A stretch of DNA of 64,000 bases from Kingdonia uniflora (lineage: Eukaryota; Streptophyta; Magnoliopsida; Ranunculales; Circaeasteraceae): NCBI GenBank assembly GCA_014058105.1, contig JACGCM010000012.1, positions 930,001-994,000 on the forward strand, written 5' to 3'. This document shows positions 23,200-35,195 of the stretch, piece after piece; the stretch's first letter is position 1; each line of letters opens with the position of its first letter. A model generated the notes under the pieces. The model was not told where the DNA came from. It saw only the letters and a program-made list of their open reading frames with translations, and did no database searches. Both the position numbers and the translations under genes were made by a program.

Positions 23200-24473
23200 A
23201 AATGGTCTGCTATAACATTTTTAACACCTTTATTATCTCAAATTTCGATGTCAAATTCTTGTAATAAGAAGATCCATCGGATTAATCGAGGCTTAGCATC
23301 CTTTTTGGATAACAAATATTTTAAGGCCGCGTGATCGGTGAAGACAATGATTTTGGATCCAACAAGATAGGACCAAAAATTTTCTAATGTAAATACAATA
23401 GCTAATAACTCCTTCTCAGTGGTAGAGTAATTCATTTGTGCATCATTGAGAGTACGAATGGCATAGTAAATAACATGAGGTTTTTTATCTACTATTTGCC
23501 CTAAAACTGCTCCAACAGCGTAGTTAGATGTATCGCGCTTCAATTCAAATGGAAGGTCTCAGTTGGGCGGTTAGATGATTGGAGCAGAAGTTAATAAAAT
23601 TTTAAGTTTTTCAAAAGCTCTAGAACATTCATCATCAAAGTGGAAATCAGTGTCCTTAGCGAGTAAATTGCACAAGGGTTGGGAAATTTTGCTAAAATCT
23701 TTGATGAACCGACGATAAAGCCCCGCATGGCCTAGAAATGATCAAATGGCCTTAACCGTCCGAGGATGAGGTAAGGAAGAAATAATATCAATTTTGGCCT
23801 TATCAACTTCTATCCCTTTGTTAGAGATGATATGCCCAAGAACTATCCCTTGTGTCACCATCAATTAATACTTTCCCCAGTTTAACACCAAATTGGTTTG
23901 TGTACATCATTCTGGCATGAGCTTCATATGGTGTAAACATTCATCAAAAGAGGAACCAAACACTAAAAAATTACACATGAAGATTTTGATAAATTTATCA
24001 ACCATATTAGAGAAAATGCTCATCATACAACGTTGAAATGTAGCGGGTGCATTACGCAAACCAAATGGCATACGCCGATAAGCATAAGTCCCGTAGGGAC
24101 ATATGAATGTGGTTTTCTCTTAATCTTCTGGAGCGATGGGGATCTGATTATATCCAGAATAACTGTCAAGAAAATAATAATGACTTTTTCTCGCTAATTG
24201 CTCAAGAATTTGATCAATAAATGGAAGAGGAAAATGATCTTTCCTAGTGACTGTGATCAACTTTCTGTAATCGATACAAGCACACCACCCAGTGCTCATA
24301 CGGGTGGGGATTAATTCATTGTTCTCATTTTCGACTACAGTAACCCCTGATTTCTAGGGTATAACTTTAACAGGGCTGACCCACTTACTATCTGAAATGG
24401 GGTATATAATACTCGAATCCAATAGCTTAGGAACTTCCTTCTTAACCACCTCTATCATAGTTGGATTTAAACG
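23200..24473 (-). pseudogene. Athila reverse transcriptase and RNase H
   Basis: RT blocks on the minus strand: SGYNQIPIAPED near 24155, FICPYGTYAYRRMPFGL, NAPATFQRCMMSIFS, and the active-site region FMCNFLVFGSSFDECL where FxDDFxVFG is expected, so both catalytic aspartates are lost. Then GLYRRFIKDFSKI, and RNase [59 protein letters not shown]. Stops break RT at several places; the 23238-23543 part is open. Confidence 0.85.
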
Positions 24474-25924
24474 TCATTGCATTTCTCGTAAATTTTTAGC
24501 ACCATCCTCAATATTGATGCGATGCATACACACGGCCGGGCTAATTCCCTTTAAGTCTGCTATAGACCACCCTATGGCTGATTTATGTTTTCTAAGGATA
24601 CTCAACAGTCTACCTTCCTGGTGAGCATCTAGATTGGAAACTATTATTATAGGTAAAGTTTCAGAATCACCTAGAAAGACATACTTGAGAGTATTGGGTA
24701 GTAGCTTGAGGTCTAGCTGGGGTGGTTTTACAATGGATGAAATAGGTAAAGTAGTTGATGGTTCAAGAGGTTCTAGTCTAGGTCTCCATTTGGAGGTGTT
24801 AAAAATAGGAGTTGAGTCGAGTAAGGCATTAAATTCATCAACGATCGTATCTTCATCAAAGTCCTCACCAAAGTTCACAAGATATGATTCTAAGTGGTCC
24901 TCAAAAAATAATTTAGGGAATGAGTTGTAAACTAGGGAGTCAATCATATTCAGCTCAGCCATATCATTAGAATGAGGGACTTGAGTATTATTTTTAATAA
25001 CATTAAGTTTGATCTTCATGTTACCCGTTGATAATTGTAAGACCTCATTAAAGCAATTAATAATAGAGTGAGCAGTCGCAAGGAAAGGGTAGCCCATTAT
25101 GACGGGGATCTCGCAGCTAGGATTTGTGAGATCTTCAGTGTCCAAAACAACAAAGTCCACACAGGAAAAATGAGAGTATCAACCTTGATAAGAATATCCT
25201 CAAGGATACTACGTGGGTATCATATTGACCTATCAGCCAATTAAAGTACCATTCTAGTAGGTTCGAGTTCTCCAAGTCCCAATTCCTGATAGACCGAGTA
25301 AGGTAAGACATTCACACTAGCCCCCAAGTCTAGTAACGCCATATCCACTTTGTGATCTCCAATTTTATAAGGGATGATTAGGCTTTCAGAATCTCGAAGC
25401 TTAGAAGGGGTTAATATCTCAGTCAAGAAGACTTTCTTGTGTACATTGATTTTCCTTTTCCTAGTGCATGCATCCTTAAGGAATTTGGCATATGCAGGAA
25501 TAAGCATGATAGCATCGAGTATGGGAATATTTATATGAACTTGCTTAAATGTGTCCAATATCTCATCAAATTGAATCCCATTATTAGCTGGAAGAAGGCG
25601 TTGTGGATAAGGCACATTTGGCTCAACACGTGCCTTTGGCATAGAAACAGACGAAGTAGGCAACTCCTTAGATTTCTTAGAAGGTTCATGGTTGCTTACT
25701 ACAACTGGTTCACTCGTACCTACCTCATCCTCAATAGCAACTGATGTTAGCTCAACCCTAGGTATTTCAACTCGGTTATCAATTTGTCTACCATTTTGAA
25801 GAGTAGTAATGGCATTAAGCTGTTTTGGGATTAAGCTAAAATCAAAACCCGGTGGTCCTTTCAAATTAAATTTAGGTTGGCTAGGTAGCTTACCTGGTGG
25901 TCTCTCATGCAATGCATTTGCCAA
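24474..25924 (-). pseudogene. Athila protease and RT start
   Basis: First ORF (25241-25924): MANALHERPPGKLPSQPKFN and later KIGDHKVDMALLDLGASVNV with LLDLGASVNVLPYSVYQEL, the retropepsin site (usually L-x-D-S/T-G-A). Second ORF (24474-25160): IMGYPFLATAHSIINC, the protease flap region, then a linker to SIADLKGISPAVCMHRI, the start of the RT domain. A break near 25200 separates the two. Confidence 0.8.
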
Positions 25925-25939
25925 TTGTCCTATTTGAGT

Positions 25940-27451
25940 CTCTAAATTAGAAATAGATTAGGATGTAGAATTTTGATTCACCAAAGTTTGTTGTTGGAAT
26001 TGTATCATTTGCTACTGAAATTGCAATATTTGTTTTTAACTTTCCATTGATTGTTGCATGAAGAGAGCAAGGGTATCTTCCAAAGATGGTTTAGGTAGAG
26101 CAAGTGGGAACTGTTTGGATAACTGAAAGGTTTACTGAGATGCTTGAGGATAGGACTGCGAATTGGGATTCCTAGGCAAATTATAAACTGAGGTATGCGG
26201 CTTTCCAAAAATAGGACTAGGTTGGTTGTTCTTCCACAAAAAATTTGGGTGGTTCTGCCAAGTTGGCTTGTACGGGTCAAATGGCCTTTTGTAGGTATTA
26301 TTCAAAGCATTCACTTTCTCCTTATTGTCATTTATTTCATTTAACATGGGACACATTTGAGTCACATGGGTGACATCGTAACAAATGGTGCACCCTTGTT
26401 GCTGAACTTGGTTCACACTACCCATAGATTGATTCATAGCCATAACCTCAATTTTTGGGGTAAGAGTATCTAATTGAGCTTTTATGGCCGTTCCCTCACT
26501 CACTTCATGTAAGCCACCTTTCTTGGCTGTACGAATATTTCTATGTGGATCAAAATCCCACTGCTGAGAGTTCTTAGCCAATGTCTCAAACTCTTCATAA
26601 GCTCTATCGGGTTCAAGGTCCTGAAATTTACCACTATGCATGGATTCTAGCCTATAACGATTCTCAGACTTCATTCCGCAATAGAAGATTTGGGCTAAAT
26701 GTTGCTTTTCAAAACCATGAAGGGGACATTATAAAATAAGATCTTTATATCTCTCCCATGACTCATAAAATGTTTCGCTCTCATTTTGAGAAAATTCAAC
26801 AATTGTATTTCTAAGAGCGAGGGTTTTTCCCATTGAAAACCATTTGGTTTTGAACTTAGTCTCCATTTGCTCTCATGAATTAATAGATGTTGCTACTAAT
26901 GAATCAAGCCAATGACTCGCCTTGTCTTTTAGTGAGATTTTGAATGAACGAAGGTGGACAGAATCCTCAGTAAAATGTCGATATTTTGAGAGTGCACAAA
27001 TTTTCTTAAATTCGTGGACGTGCTTATAAGGGCTCTCATAATCAAGCCTATGAAATGTAGGTAACATTTGAATCACATTAGGCTTGATTTTATAATGATT
27101 TGTTGTGACGGTTAGTAACATAATACACGAAGGTATATTACTCACCACTGGGGTCCAATAGTCCCTAAGAGATTTGGCAGCAGCCATCATTGGTGTTTCG
27201 ACTTCTAGCTCAACAAGAAGCATAATTGGGTCAACTCTAGATAGATTACCCTCCTCCAAAATTGGGGGTCCTAAGTTCTCTATTGTGCTGATTGGGCGAG
27301 GTAGTCGCCCTCTCCGCTTTGGCTGAGGTGGTGGGCCGTAAATAGGCAAATGTTCTGGTAAACTTTCTAAACGTTTTTCTCCACGTGTCCAAATAATCAT
27401 GCACAAACTAATATGCGATAAAATTTGGCACCCGATGCAGTAAACAATCAA
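25940..27451 (-). pseudogene. Athila gag
   Basis: Minus-strand ORFs 26873-27451 and 26132-26674. The first contains AAAKSLRDYWTPVVSNIPSC, IKPNVIQMLPTFHRLD, PYKHVHEFKKICA, SVHLRSFKISLKDKASHWLD, all hallmark Athila-type capsid motifs. The second contains YEEFETLAKNSQQWDF and a single CTICYDVTHVTQMCP, a remnant of the zinc knuckle. A frame break separates them near 26700-26870. Confidence 0.85.
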
Positions 27452-29509
27452 TCAAACCTATAATCTAACACTTCAATATTTTTTAAGAAATAATAATTAG
27501 ATCTCCCTTATATTCTTCTATGTTCACAAAAGGGTAAGATGGTCAAAGGCTTTGGTTCCTACACTCCCCTGTGTCACTGTGCTAGTACTAGCTTAGAGTA
27601 GATGTTTAGTCCTCACGCCCGAGGGAGTCGCCTTATGGTATGTCATCACTCGGAACGGTGAGGTCGCAAACCTACAACCAGTATTTCGTGGCGCTAGGCT
27701 GGGGCCATATCCTACAAACCCGTGTTTGTACCCCAGTCCAGTACACTTATCCGTTGGGTGATGAAATCTCGCAGGAATCTTGCTATTCTTTTTTATTATC
27801 AGTTATTTTCAGGTCCGGGACGTTCAATTTTCGTGTGATACAAATTTCTTTGTATCCCTAATGGGTGATCCCACTTGTTAGAGAGCTTTTTGGGTGATGA
27901 AATCCCGCAAGTCTTTAACAATTTTTACATTAACTAATGTTGGAATGAAATGAAATTTAAACACGTCAATAGGTCAATCCAACCACATCAAATATTTTAT
28001 TAGATTACTGTGTATTTGCACAACTCACACGACTTTATGTTCCTAGTGCTGGGGCGGAGCGGATATGAACCCCTTCTAGATGTCAAGTTTAGAGAGGTAC
28101 CAACCTACGGGAAGTGTTTCCCGGTAAAGTTGTGGCCACCCCTTCACTTAAGGGGCGATTGAAGGAAGTGCCCCTTCACTTAGGGGGCACAAGAAGGATA
28201 GATTTGATGATGCTTTTATCTTTGCGTATTTTTCGTCTTCGCTCTTTTTCTCACTTTATCACCTTTTTTACCGTGTCCCAAAACAAACCTAAAAAGAGAA
28301 GAAAACAAATTTAGGCACAGTGCTTCGCTAGAGTTACAATTATATACTCAAAAATAATGTGATCAATTAATGTAACTTAGATGATGTGGTTAAATGAGAC
28401 AACAAAAGGATGCTCTTGATGGACATTATTTAGTTGTTGTTTAGACAAAGTTACCAAGCAAGCACCGTCATGTGTATTAAGCCGAACCAAGCATGCACAC
28501 ATAAACAATCCCAGAGAAGACAAGCACAAGAAGGTCCAAATACACATTGTTTCAAAATAGCCAAAGATACTAACTCCCACGTATTTAATGCTTTAGCCAC
28601 AAACCTTAGAGCATACTTAATACTTCCTAGATATGCAAGGTATATGAGAACGAACGAGTAAAAATATGATTTCGACCTTGTAATCTTAGAAAAGTACGAG
28701 CACAAAAGATTGATCGTAGGTCTTTTGGCTAACAATTGTATAACTAAAATACTTGGCCAATGACTCAAAATTTTGTACAAATATCAAAGTACCTTAATAT
28801 GCCAATACAAAACTGAGAGAGGGCATGTGAACTTTAGGATTACCTCTGAGATTCCAAAACCAAAAACTGACTTACTTTGATGAGATGTAAAGATATGAAT
28901 TTGATATATCAGCACCTTTGCAAAGTTACTAAACCCCTGCTTCAAGTGTTGTCGTACCCAAGCACCAAAACCTACAAGCAGCTTCTTCTAAGTGTTAGAA
29001 AAATTCCTGCACCTACACTGTGAAGTTGTTGCTGTACGTACCACCAAAGCCTAAGCAAACTTAACAAGAATCACCCAAGCAAGTTGTCTAAAACTGTTAT
29101 TTAATATAAGGACTAGCAAGTAGCATTCAAAGATTGTATTGCATGTGATAAATAAATGGAGTTTAAAATTTAATGTTGTTTGAAGATGTCCACTAAAAAA
29201 CTAGAAAACCTTTCTTTGAAGATGTCCAGTTCAAAACCAGAAAACCTTAAACATAATATTTTAATACTCACACCTTAAGCTTGCTAAACTATGGAATTTG
29301 CTCCACCCGAAAGTTAGAAACACAACTATTTTTTATTTTAGTTTTTTGAAAGAAAATTGGAAACACTTAAATTAGCATTACCCGGCACAATACTACAACT
29401 TACTATACAAAGAACAAGGAATTTAGAAATCATTGGTAAAATATAGACGGTATTAGAAAGAATTAACAAAGAAAATTCAGTATTAGAAAGAATAGTTTTT
29501 AATGATGCC
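27452..29509 (-). other. Athila 5' leader
   Basis: Two kilobases between primer-binding site and gag, typical of Athila elements. No coding motif. Short local repeats: GGGTGATGAAATC-CGCA at about 27758 and 27891, and AAGTGCCCCTTCACTTAG-type repeats at 28136-28190. Confidence 0.6.
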
Positions 29510-29527
29510 TCCCCGACATCAGCGCCA
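29510..29527 (-). other. Athila primer-binding site
   Basis: Minus strand TGGCGCTGATGTCGGGGA, 2 bases after the 5' LTR, close to the TGGCGCCGTTGCCGGGGA type used by Athila/Tat elements. Confidence 0.7.
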
Positions 29528-29529
29528 TT

Positions 29530-30776
29530 TGATAAGAAGAATTTTATGGCCTTTACAAAATACCCGCTCAAAGTACAATTGTCGAATTGTAGCACGGATG
29601 AGTATGATCAAATCCACAAAGAGGTTTGGGAAAACAAATACTTTCTAGGCCGAATAACGATTTTATACGAGATAACTCTAAGAAGAATAAATAAAAGCTA
29701 ATTATAAAACTTAATGAGGGGGAGAGCTAAGGTTCGAACTTGGCCTCTACCTTTCAAAGCACAAATTGATATATAACTAGATCCTAATATCTCCACCCAT
29801 CATATGTTCGTGTTAAGACACATACGTTGTTGTAAAATAAACCACTAAATCAATGGTAAAGTATTTAGTGGTTATGCTGTTAAGAGATGGTAGAGAGTGC
29901 CTTAGAGAATTATCAACTCAACCATAGCTAGGCTTGAGTGAGTTCTCTAATGTTTTCTCTTGTTTAGACCTCCAAATCAAGTCTACGGTTAGTAGCACTT
30001 GTTTGTATCCAAAATTATCGTACACCAAATCAAAGCTATGGTCAAGCCTTCGATATGATGCACTAACTTAACAATTATAAAGTACTAAGAGAAAACTAAT
30101 TAGAACTTAATTATTATCAACTATTGCTCATCCAAGAAGAGGCCTTATTTTAACCTTAGCTAGGAAATTGGCCGCCCATCTCGGACTTCATTGCATTAAC
30201 AACTAATGAAGACATTAACAAAAATTAAACTAAAAAAGAAGAAGAAAACAATTAAATAAAACTAACTTTATTTCTTCTAAACTTGCTCTAATATGAGATG
30301 CCCAATTACAATGGGGGGAGGGTTCCTTTTATAGGAGAAGGAACCCAAATTTATAAACTATACATTAAATTGTAAAGAATATTTTCACAATAATATCTTC
30401 TAATTTTACAACCAATCTTCTAAGATTCTTGCATATAATTTCCTTAAGTGATGTAAAGATCTTTCTTCATGAAAACTCTTGCATATATATAAAATATCTT
30501 CAAGAATCTTGGATGTAATATATTCTTTGATCTTATTCTCCAAGAATATTTGTGTATATATTTCTTCAATCTTGAAACCAAATATATTATATTTTTGACT
30601 TTTTATGTTATGAACAGCTGGAGACACTTTTACTTGACTTTAAGAGCTTGGTTTCAAATATCTATCTCCAATAGCTGCAATCAAATAAATGTACATAAGT
30701 ATCCAAAATTAAATATAATGGACGACTAAAATACATGTTCGGGTATATTAAAAATATCATAATTACGCGCTCATCA
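29530..30776 (-). repeat. Athila 5' LTR (1247 bp)
   Basis: Plus-strand ends TGATAAGAAG...ACGCGCTCATCA. It has an extra ~215 bp (about 29842-30060) relative to the other LTR, including an ACCACTAAA...TTTAGTGGT inverted pair. Confidence 0.85.
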
Positions 30777-30781
30777 AATGA
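30777..30781. repeat. Target-site duplication AATGA (right)
   Basis: Right partner of 19404-19408. Confidence 0.9.
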
Positions 30782-31990
30782 TGGTACAGATTGTGATCGA
30801 ACCATTGCTGAAGAAAGGCTTGAGTTCTGTGCAGGCGTGAGTGGTGATTGTGCTTCACCATCCAAAACTGGCGGATGACTCTCTTCATCATCGAAGACCA
30901 CCGGTACAGACTTTCCCCACATCTTTAATATTCCATTTCCATATATTTTCTTCTTCGAAAATCACATCTTGACTAATGATAATTTTCTCAGTTGTAGGAT
31001 GATAGAGTTTATAAGCTTTTGAACTATCACTATAACTGAGAAAAACACATTTCTGACCTTTATCGTCTAGCTTTGCTCCCCGCTCTTTCGGATTATGGGC
31101 ATATGTTATACACCTAAAAATTTGCAAGTGCTCCACATTTGGTTTTCTGTTACTCCATGCCTTCTCTGGTGTCATGTTCCTCACAGTTATGGTAGGACTC
31201 TTGTTGAGGATGTAGATGCTTCATAAGACTGTTTCAGACCAAAATCTCTTGGGAAGATTTGATGTTTGCAGCATACTTTACACCATATTCATAATAGTAC
31301 GGTTCTTCCTCTCAGCTACGCCGTTTTGTTGTGGCGTGTACAATACAGTCAATTGTATTTTTATTCTAATATACTCACAAAAATTTACAAATTCATGAGA
31401 ATTGTATTCTCCACCACGATCCGAGTGAAGAATCTTGATAGATCTCCCTACTTCCTTCTCAATAAGGGCTTTGAATGACTTGAAAACTGTATAAGCTTCT
31501 AATTTTTCTAGTAGAAAATAGACCCATATTTTTTTGCTGTAATCGTCAATAAAGGTAATAAAATACCTCTTATTTCCATTGGATCGTGGATCAATCGGCC
31601 CACATATATCGGTATGGACCAGCCCCAGTGTCGATTTGGTTCTCCATGCTTTCCCCTTTAGAAAGGAATCCCAATGTTGTTTGCCAACAACATAACCTTC
31701 GCATACTTGTGGATGTTGATCAATCTGAGGAATTCCCGTCACCATATTCTTCAGATAAAGGAGCTTTAGGTCGTCAAAGTTCAAGTGCCCATAGCGAAGA
31801 TGCCATATCCAGCCTTGATCTTTCACCATACTTGAAAAACAAGAAAGATCGGCATGCGTTACGCTTAGCGGAAACATTTGGTGTGGAGTCATATGTACCG
31901 GCAGACTCCATTCATGATGATGATCACATATCCTTTATCTTAAAGTTGCCCCACGCTGTACAAATTGCTCTTCAAGTTTGGGACATAAAA
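30782..31990 (-). pseudogene. Copia-2 integrase
   Basis: Minus strand: GAG-pre-integrase WIWHLRYGHLNFDDLKLLYL and CEGYVVGKQHWDSF (zinc module, one Cys altered), core LVHTDICGPIDPRSNGNKRY, FIDDYSKKIWVYFL, LHSDRGGEYNSHEF and TPQQNGVAERKNRTIMNMV with all DDE residues present. C-terminal: MTPEKAWSNRKPNVEHLQIF, AYKLYHPTTEKIIISQDVIF. Breaks lie near 31200-31280 and 31890. Confidence 0.85.
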
Positions 31991-31999
31991 AATACTTGA

Positions 32000-33119
32000 G
32001 AGTCTGATGAGTATTATCTTTGGCTCAAATTTTGATATCACATTTCCTCATGACAGAAATTGTAGAACTATCTCCAAACTTTATTGAGGTACGGAAAGAA
32101 TCATCCATTTTGTGAAATATGGATTTTTCACCGCACATATGGTTACTTGCTCCTGTGTCCAAGTACCATATGTTTTGACAAAAAAAATTTTTGGTTTGAA
32201 ATTCTTTATTGGTTTTGCAAACGAAAAGAAGAGAAATTTTAGCTTCTTTTCCTGAAAAATTGGAATTTTCACCTCTTTCCTTATAAAAATGAGAACGAAA
32301 GTGACCATACCTATTTCACTTGTAACATCTGATATTTGACTTATCAAATGACTTTGACTTTTGGCCTCCACTATGTTGATTGTTACTTCCTCTGTCTCTT
32401 CCATGATAATTTGTGAATCGGTTATCGCGGTTACCTGTTTTTTGAGTTGTATCTTTTCCCTTTGTCCCTTGATTGTTGATTGAGAGCTGAGATTATAGCG
32501 CTTCCTCCACTGCTACATGTTTGTTAATCCATTGCTCGTGAACCATCAAGGAACTCATTAGTTCATCCATCGAGAGTTGATCAAGATCTTTCGACTCCTC
32601 GATCAAACATACCGCGTAATCGAATTTTGATGTCATTGATCAAGGAATTTTTTCAATTATCGTAATGTCCTCCATCTTTTCTCCATTTGTTCTCATCTTG
32701 TTAAAAATTGCCATGGTTCTGGAGAAATACTCTGAAACAGACTCTATTGGTTGCATACGAAGAGTCTCAAAATCTACACGAAGTGCCTATAGATGTGCCC
32801 GCTTCATTTTAGCGGTTCCCTAATATTTCTTCTTCATTGCATCCCAAATATCTTTGGATGTCTCCTTGCATAAGATCGTCTCCAAGACGTTATGATCAAT
32901 AGCTTTAAATAAATAATTTTTGACTTTCAAGTCTTTTAATCGTAATTCCTCGATCTTGGATATTTGAGCAGTCGTCATTTCTTCATAATGGTTAGAAACA
33001 CCAACTTCAACGAGGTGCCAATACTCCTTGGACCTTAAGAAGTTCTCCATAATTAAACTCCAATGGTCGTAGTGACCATCGAATTTAGGAATTGCCGCTT
33101 GAACCTAACTCTCAGTCAT
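32000..33119 (-). pseudogene. Copia-2 gag and protease start
   Basis: Start ATG at 33119 (MTES, then a stop, IPKFDGHYDHWSLIMENFLR), 127 bp after the primer-binding site. Then EYWHLVEVGV, DIWDAMKKKY (gag UBN2 family). The region 32500-32820 reads with stops. Near 32100-32150 the protease shows in frame as TGATSH-like 'DTGASNHMCG' context (minus strand of AGGAGCAAGTAACCATATG). Stops at several points prevent translation. Confidence 0.75.
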
Positions 33120-33245
33120 TATTTGCAAAAAATAGATAAAATTAATAACCTTAACCGAATGAACGATATTTCGATAGAATACTAGAAAAGGTTCTGCTTT
33201 TCTTTACGTCGTCGCCTTCGAGCTGTCTAGACAGAGACCGTGCTC

Positions 33246-33257
33246 GCTCTGATACCA
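33246..33257 (-). other. Copia-2 primer-binding site
   Basis: Minus strand TGGTATCAGAGC, the standard initiator-Met tRNA site, 2 bases from the LTR. Confidence 0.85.
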
Positions 33258-33259
33258 AA

Positions 33260-33504
33260 TGTTGAAAACCGAGTTCTAAACTCTAAAGGTGAAATGTTTA
33301 TTGATCAAACTTGGGATGAGATGATATGATTACAACATATAGCAAGCCTTTATATAGGCATTAGAGCAAAAATCTAACCTGGCTTCTAAAGCCATAATAG
33401 AAACATTACCTCACTATGCTACCTACTAAGACTACTATTCCTATGGTAGATTACTGTTCCTATGGTAGACTACTATATTACCAATGTGTTTACACATTCA
33501 AACA
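33260..33504 (-). repeat. Copia-2 5' LTR (245 bp)
   Basis: Plus-strand ends TGTTGAAAACCGAG...CACATTCAAACA. Shares 158 bp with the truncated left LTR. Confidence 0.85.
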
Positions 33505-33751
33505 GATTGTACCAATTACGTCTTCATTTCTCTGGCATGTGGTCAACAAAATATGACGTGTTCAACTTTGGGGGAAAATATACTTTTTGCGTTGCTTCTC
33601 TTCAGACCGTGATTGATGATAACAACTACCATGTTGTGCATTTTGTCAAAGGTATGCCACAGAATTTGATCCCGATCAACCATTAAACTTTGAGGGTATG
33701 GATATTTTAGAGGTGATAGATATAGACTTAAAGATCTAGCATTTAGCTGCC
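33505..33751 (+). pseudogene. Kinase-like fragment between Copia-2 and the Tat element
   Basis: Open stretch with STKYDVFNFGG, like kinase subdomain IX, or alternatively an N-lobe segment since QTVIDDNNYHVVHFVKG can be laid against the VTVKIWDHESYNMKYFE part of K1. Then MDILEVIDIDLKI, a stop, and HLAA at the insertion site of the Tat element; on the far side the reading continues CMDLPKGK. The whole reads like a C-lobe end (IDxDLK...LAAxCMDLPKGK). It could be the 3' part of K2 or the 5' part of K3; I favour K2 C-lobe but am unsure. Confidence 0.4.
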
Positions 33752-34543
33752 TGTAATAGCCTAATTCTGATATGCGGACTTAGCCTTTACGCCAAATGTA
33801 TTTAGAACATTCAAGAATAACAGACAATAGACAACAAGACAATTTTAGCGTAGAAAACCCCTGAATAGGTTAAAAACCACAACCTCTCCTGAGGATTTTG
33901 AGAAAGCGCTGATCTTATTCTAATTGCTAGTCTATTACAATGAACGTCTTGAGAATATAAGATGATAGGATAGGAACTTTTCTACGAAGAGTGTTTTGTC
34001 CGTCATCTACAGTTCTTCAGGTCTTTTTATAGGTTTCATATTATGACTGTTTGAAGACCATAAAGTCCCATAATGATGGATGTTACAAAGTGAGTGTGAG
34101 ATATTCTTTGACCAAATAGTGTAATGTTTCGGCCTTTGCTGCTGTACAACGGCTCTATTGCTGGTTGTGTATCTTGCGCAGGTCAAACTTCTAGTATAGA
34201 GGTCGAAAGTGATATCTCAAACTGGGGAAATTTAATAGGCTGGACTTCTTTTGTAGAGGTCAAAATGATATCTCGAACTGGGGAAAGTTTGGTAACGTCT
34301 TTAGTAGTATTTCCTGTATGCTAATGAGATCGAGGGCGAGGCTTAAGCCCGAGGTACGAAATAAGCTATTACAAGACGACTCTCAACCACTAGCATGAGT
34401 ATTGTTAGGGATGAATGGTATTGGTTGAGAAACTTGTTCAGTATGTAGTTGTGATTGTGCCACATGTTCTATTGTTGAGGTCTAAAGTTCATTTGTAACT
34501 CAGAGATGAAGTATGAGGTCGTAATGCGGAATAAGCCACTATA
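33752..34543 (-). repeat. Tat element 3' LTR (792 bp)
   Basis: Starts TGTAATAGCCTAATT; ends ATAAGCCACTATA, where the partner LTR ends ACTACA. It contains an internal partial duplication: TCTAGTATAGAGGTCGAAAG and CTTTTGTAGAGGTCAAAATG near 34190 and 34250, seen once in the other LTR, which explains its extra length. Confidence 0.85.
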
Positions 34544-34556
34544 ACCGCCCCCTCTC
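34544..34556 (-). other. Tat element polypurine tract
   Basis: Minus strand GAGAGGGGGCGGT directly before the 3' LTR. Confidence 0.7.
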
Positions 34557-34774
34557 AGCTAACAGTATGAGAGTGATTGTAGGCGGGTGGTGTTGGTTAA
34601 GAAGAGTCAATAAATTTTGTATTTATATTGGGTTGTATTTCCTATGTCAATGCATGAATCTCTGTTGGTGTCTGCTAGGTTTTCGAGAGCCACTGACTGT
34701 AGTCAAACACTGTTGCCTGGGGAATCCCTTTGGCGTTGAGAATTTGAAGAGTCTGCTTTTATTGCTGATTGGTG

Positions 34775-34783
34775 TATAAAAGG
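34775..34783 (+). promoter_or_regulatory. TATA box for antisense ORF A1
   Basis: TATAAAAGG, 74 bp upstream of the ATG at 34857, on the strand opposite to the retroelement genes. Confidence 0.45.
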
Positions 34784-34856
34784 TACTCTAAGTTGAGATT
34801 GAAGGAGAAATCCCGTCATATCTGGTTTCATCTTCACTATTTTTCTTTTGTTAAAA

Positions 34857-35195
34857 ATGGTAACGACTAGGACTCAGGCCTGAAAGTCTAGGATCCAGAG
34901 AAAGATGGAGGAATTGCGTATCAGGTATTTAAGTTATCAACTGCTGCATCTGCCCACTCCCATTTTTGTGTCTCCCACTTTTAATCGTATGTCCTATGAA
35001 GAGGTGGTAGAGGCAAAGGATGATTACTACCAAATGGTACATTTTCATTGCTTGGTGACATCTGAGGCTGAGCGTCGTAACGGCCTTTGTCAGCTGGCGA
35101 AGGAGGCTATTACAACTAAAGATGAAGCACCAGGCGTTCGGTCAAGAGAGTCGCACCGATACCCTGCTAATGAGTGGGTCTTGTTGAAGAAATGA
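34857..35195 (+). pseudogene. Antisense ORF A1 of the Tat element
   Basis: 112 codons from ATG 34857 to the stop at 35193, with one internal stop after MVTTRTQA. Continues ELRIRYLSYQLLHLPTP, MSYEEVVEAKDDYYQMVHFH and LCQLAKEAITTKDEA. No known domain. It resembles A2 (35844-36158): both start MV-TR, share ELR-RY and a QLA--- segment at similar spacing, and have a TATA box shortly upstream. Charged and helix-prone; function unknown. Confidence 0.5.

Larger units (their letters stand above)
19409..30776 (-). mobile_element. Athila-like Ty3/gypsy retrotransposon (11.4 kb)
   Basis: Complete minus-strand element with two LTRs, primer-binding site, gag, protease, RT, RNase H, integrase, polypurine tract and perfect 5-bp duplications (AATGA). 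RT before integrase defines Ty3/gypsy; the gag block LRDYWTPVVSNIPSCI and IKPNVIQMLPTFH, and a long leader and long 3' region, fit the Athila lineage. No env-like ORF is visible in the 3' region. Coding regions have many stops and the RT active site is altered. It is nested in Copia-2 pol, so it is younger than Copia-2. Confidence 0.9.
17556..33504 (-). mobile_element. Copia-2: Ty1/copia element split by an Athila element
   Basis: Minus-strand element. Right: 5' LTR (33260-33504), primer-binding site, gag, protease, integrase. Left: reverse transcriptase, RNase H and a truncated 3' LTR (17556-17713). An 11.4-kb Athila-like element is inserted in pol with a 5-bp duplication. Without it, Copia-2 is about 4.6 kb. 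Coding parts carry several stops but most copia motifs are present, including YVDD. It lies in K2 or between K2 and the kinase fragment at 33505. Confidence 0.9.

Noticed and set aside
28377..28780. ORFs in the Athila leader (up to 109 codons) as genes
   Set aside because: Overlapping on both strands, cysteine-rich without pattern, in a region that is noncoding in this lineage.
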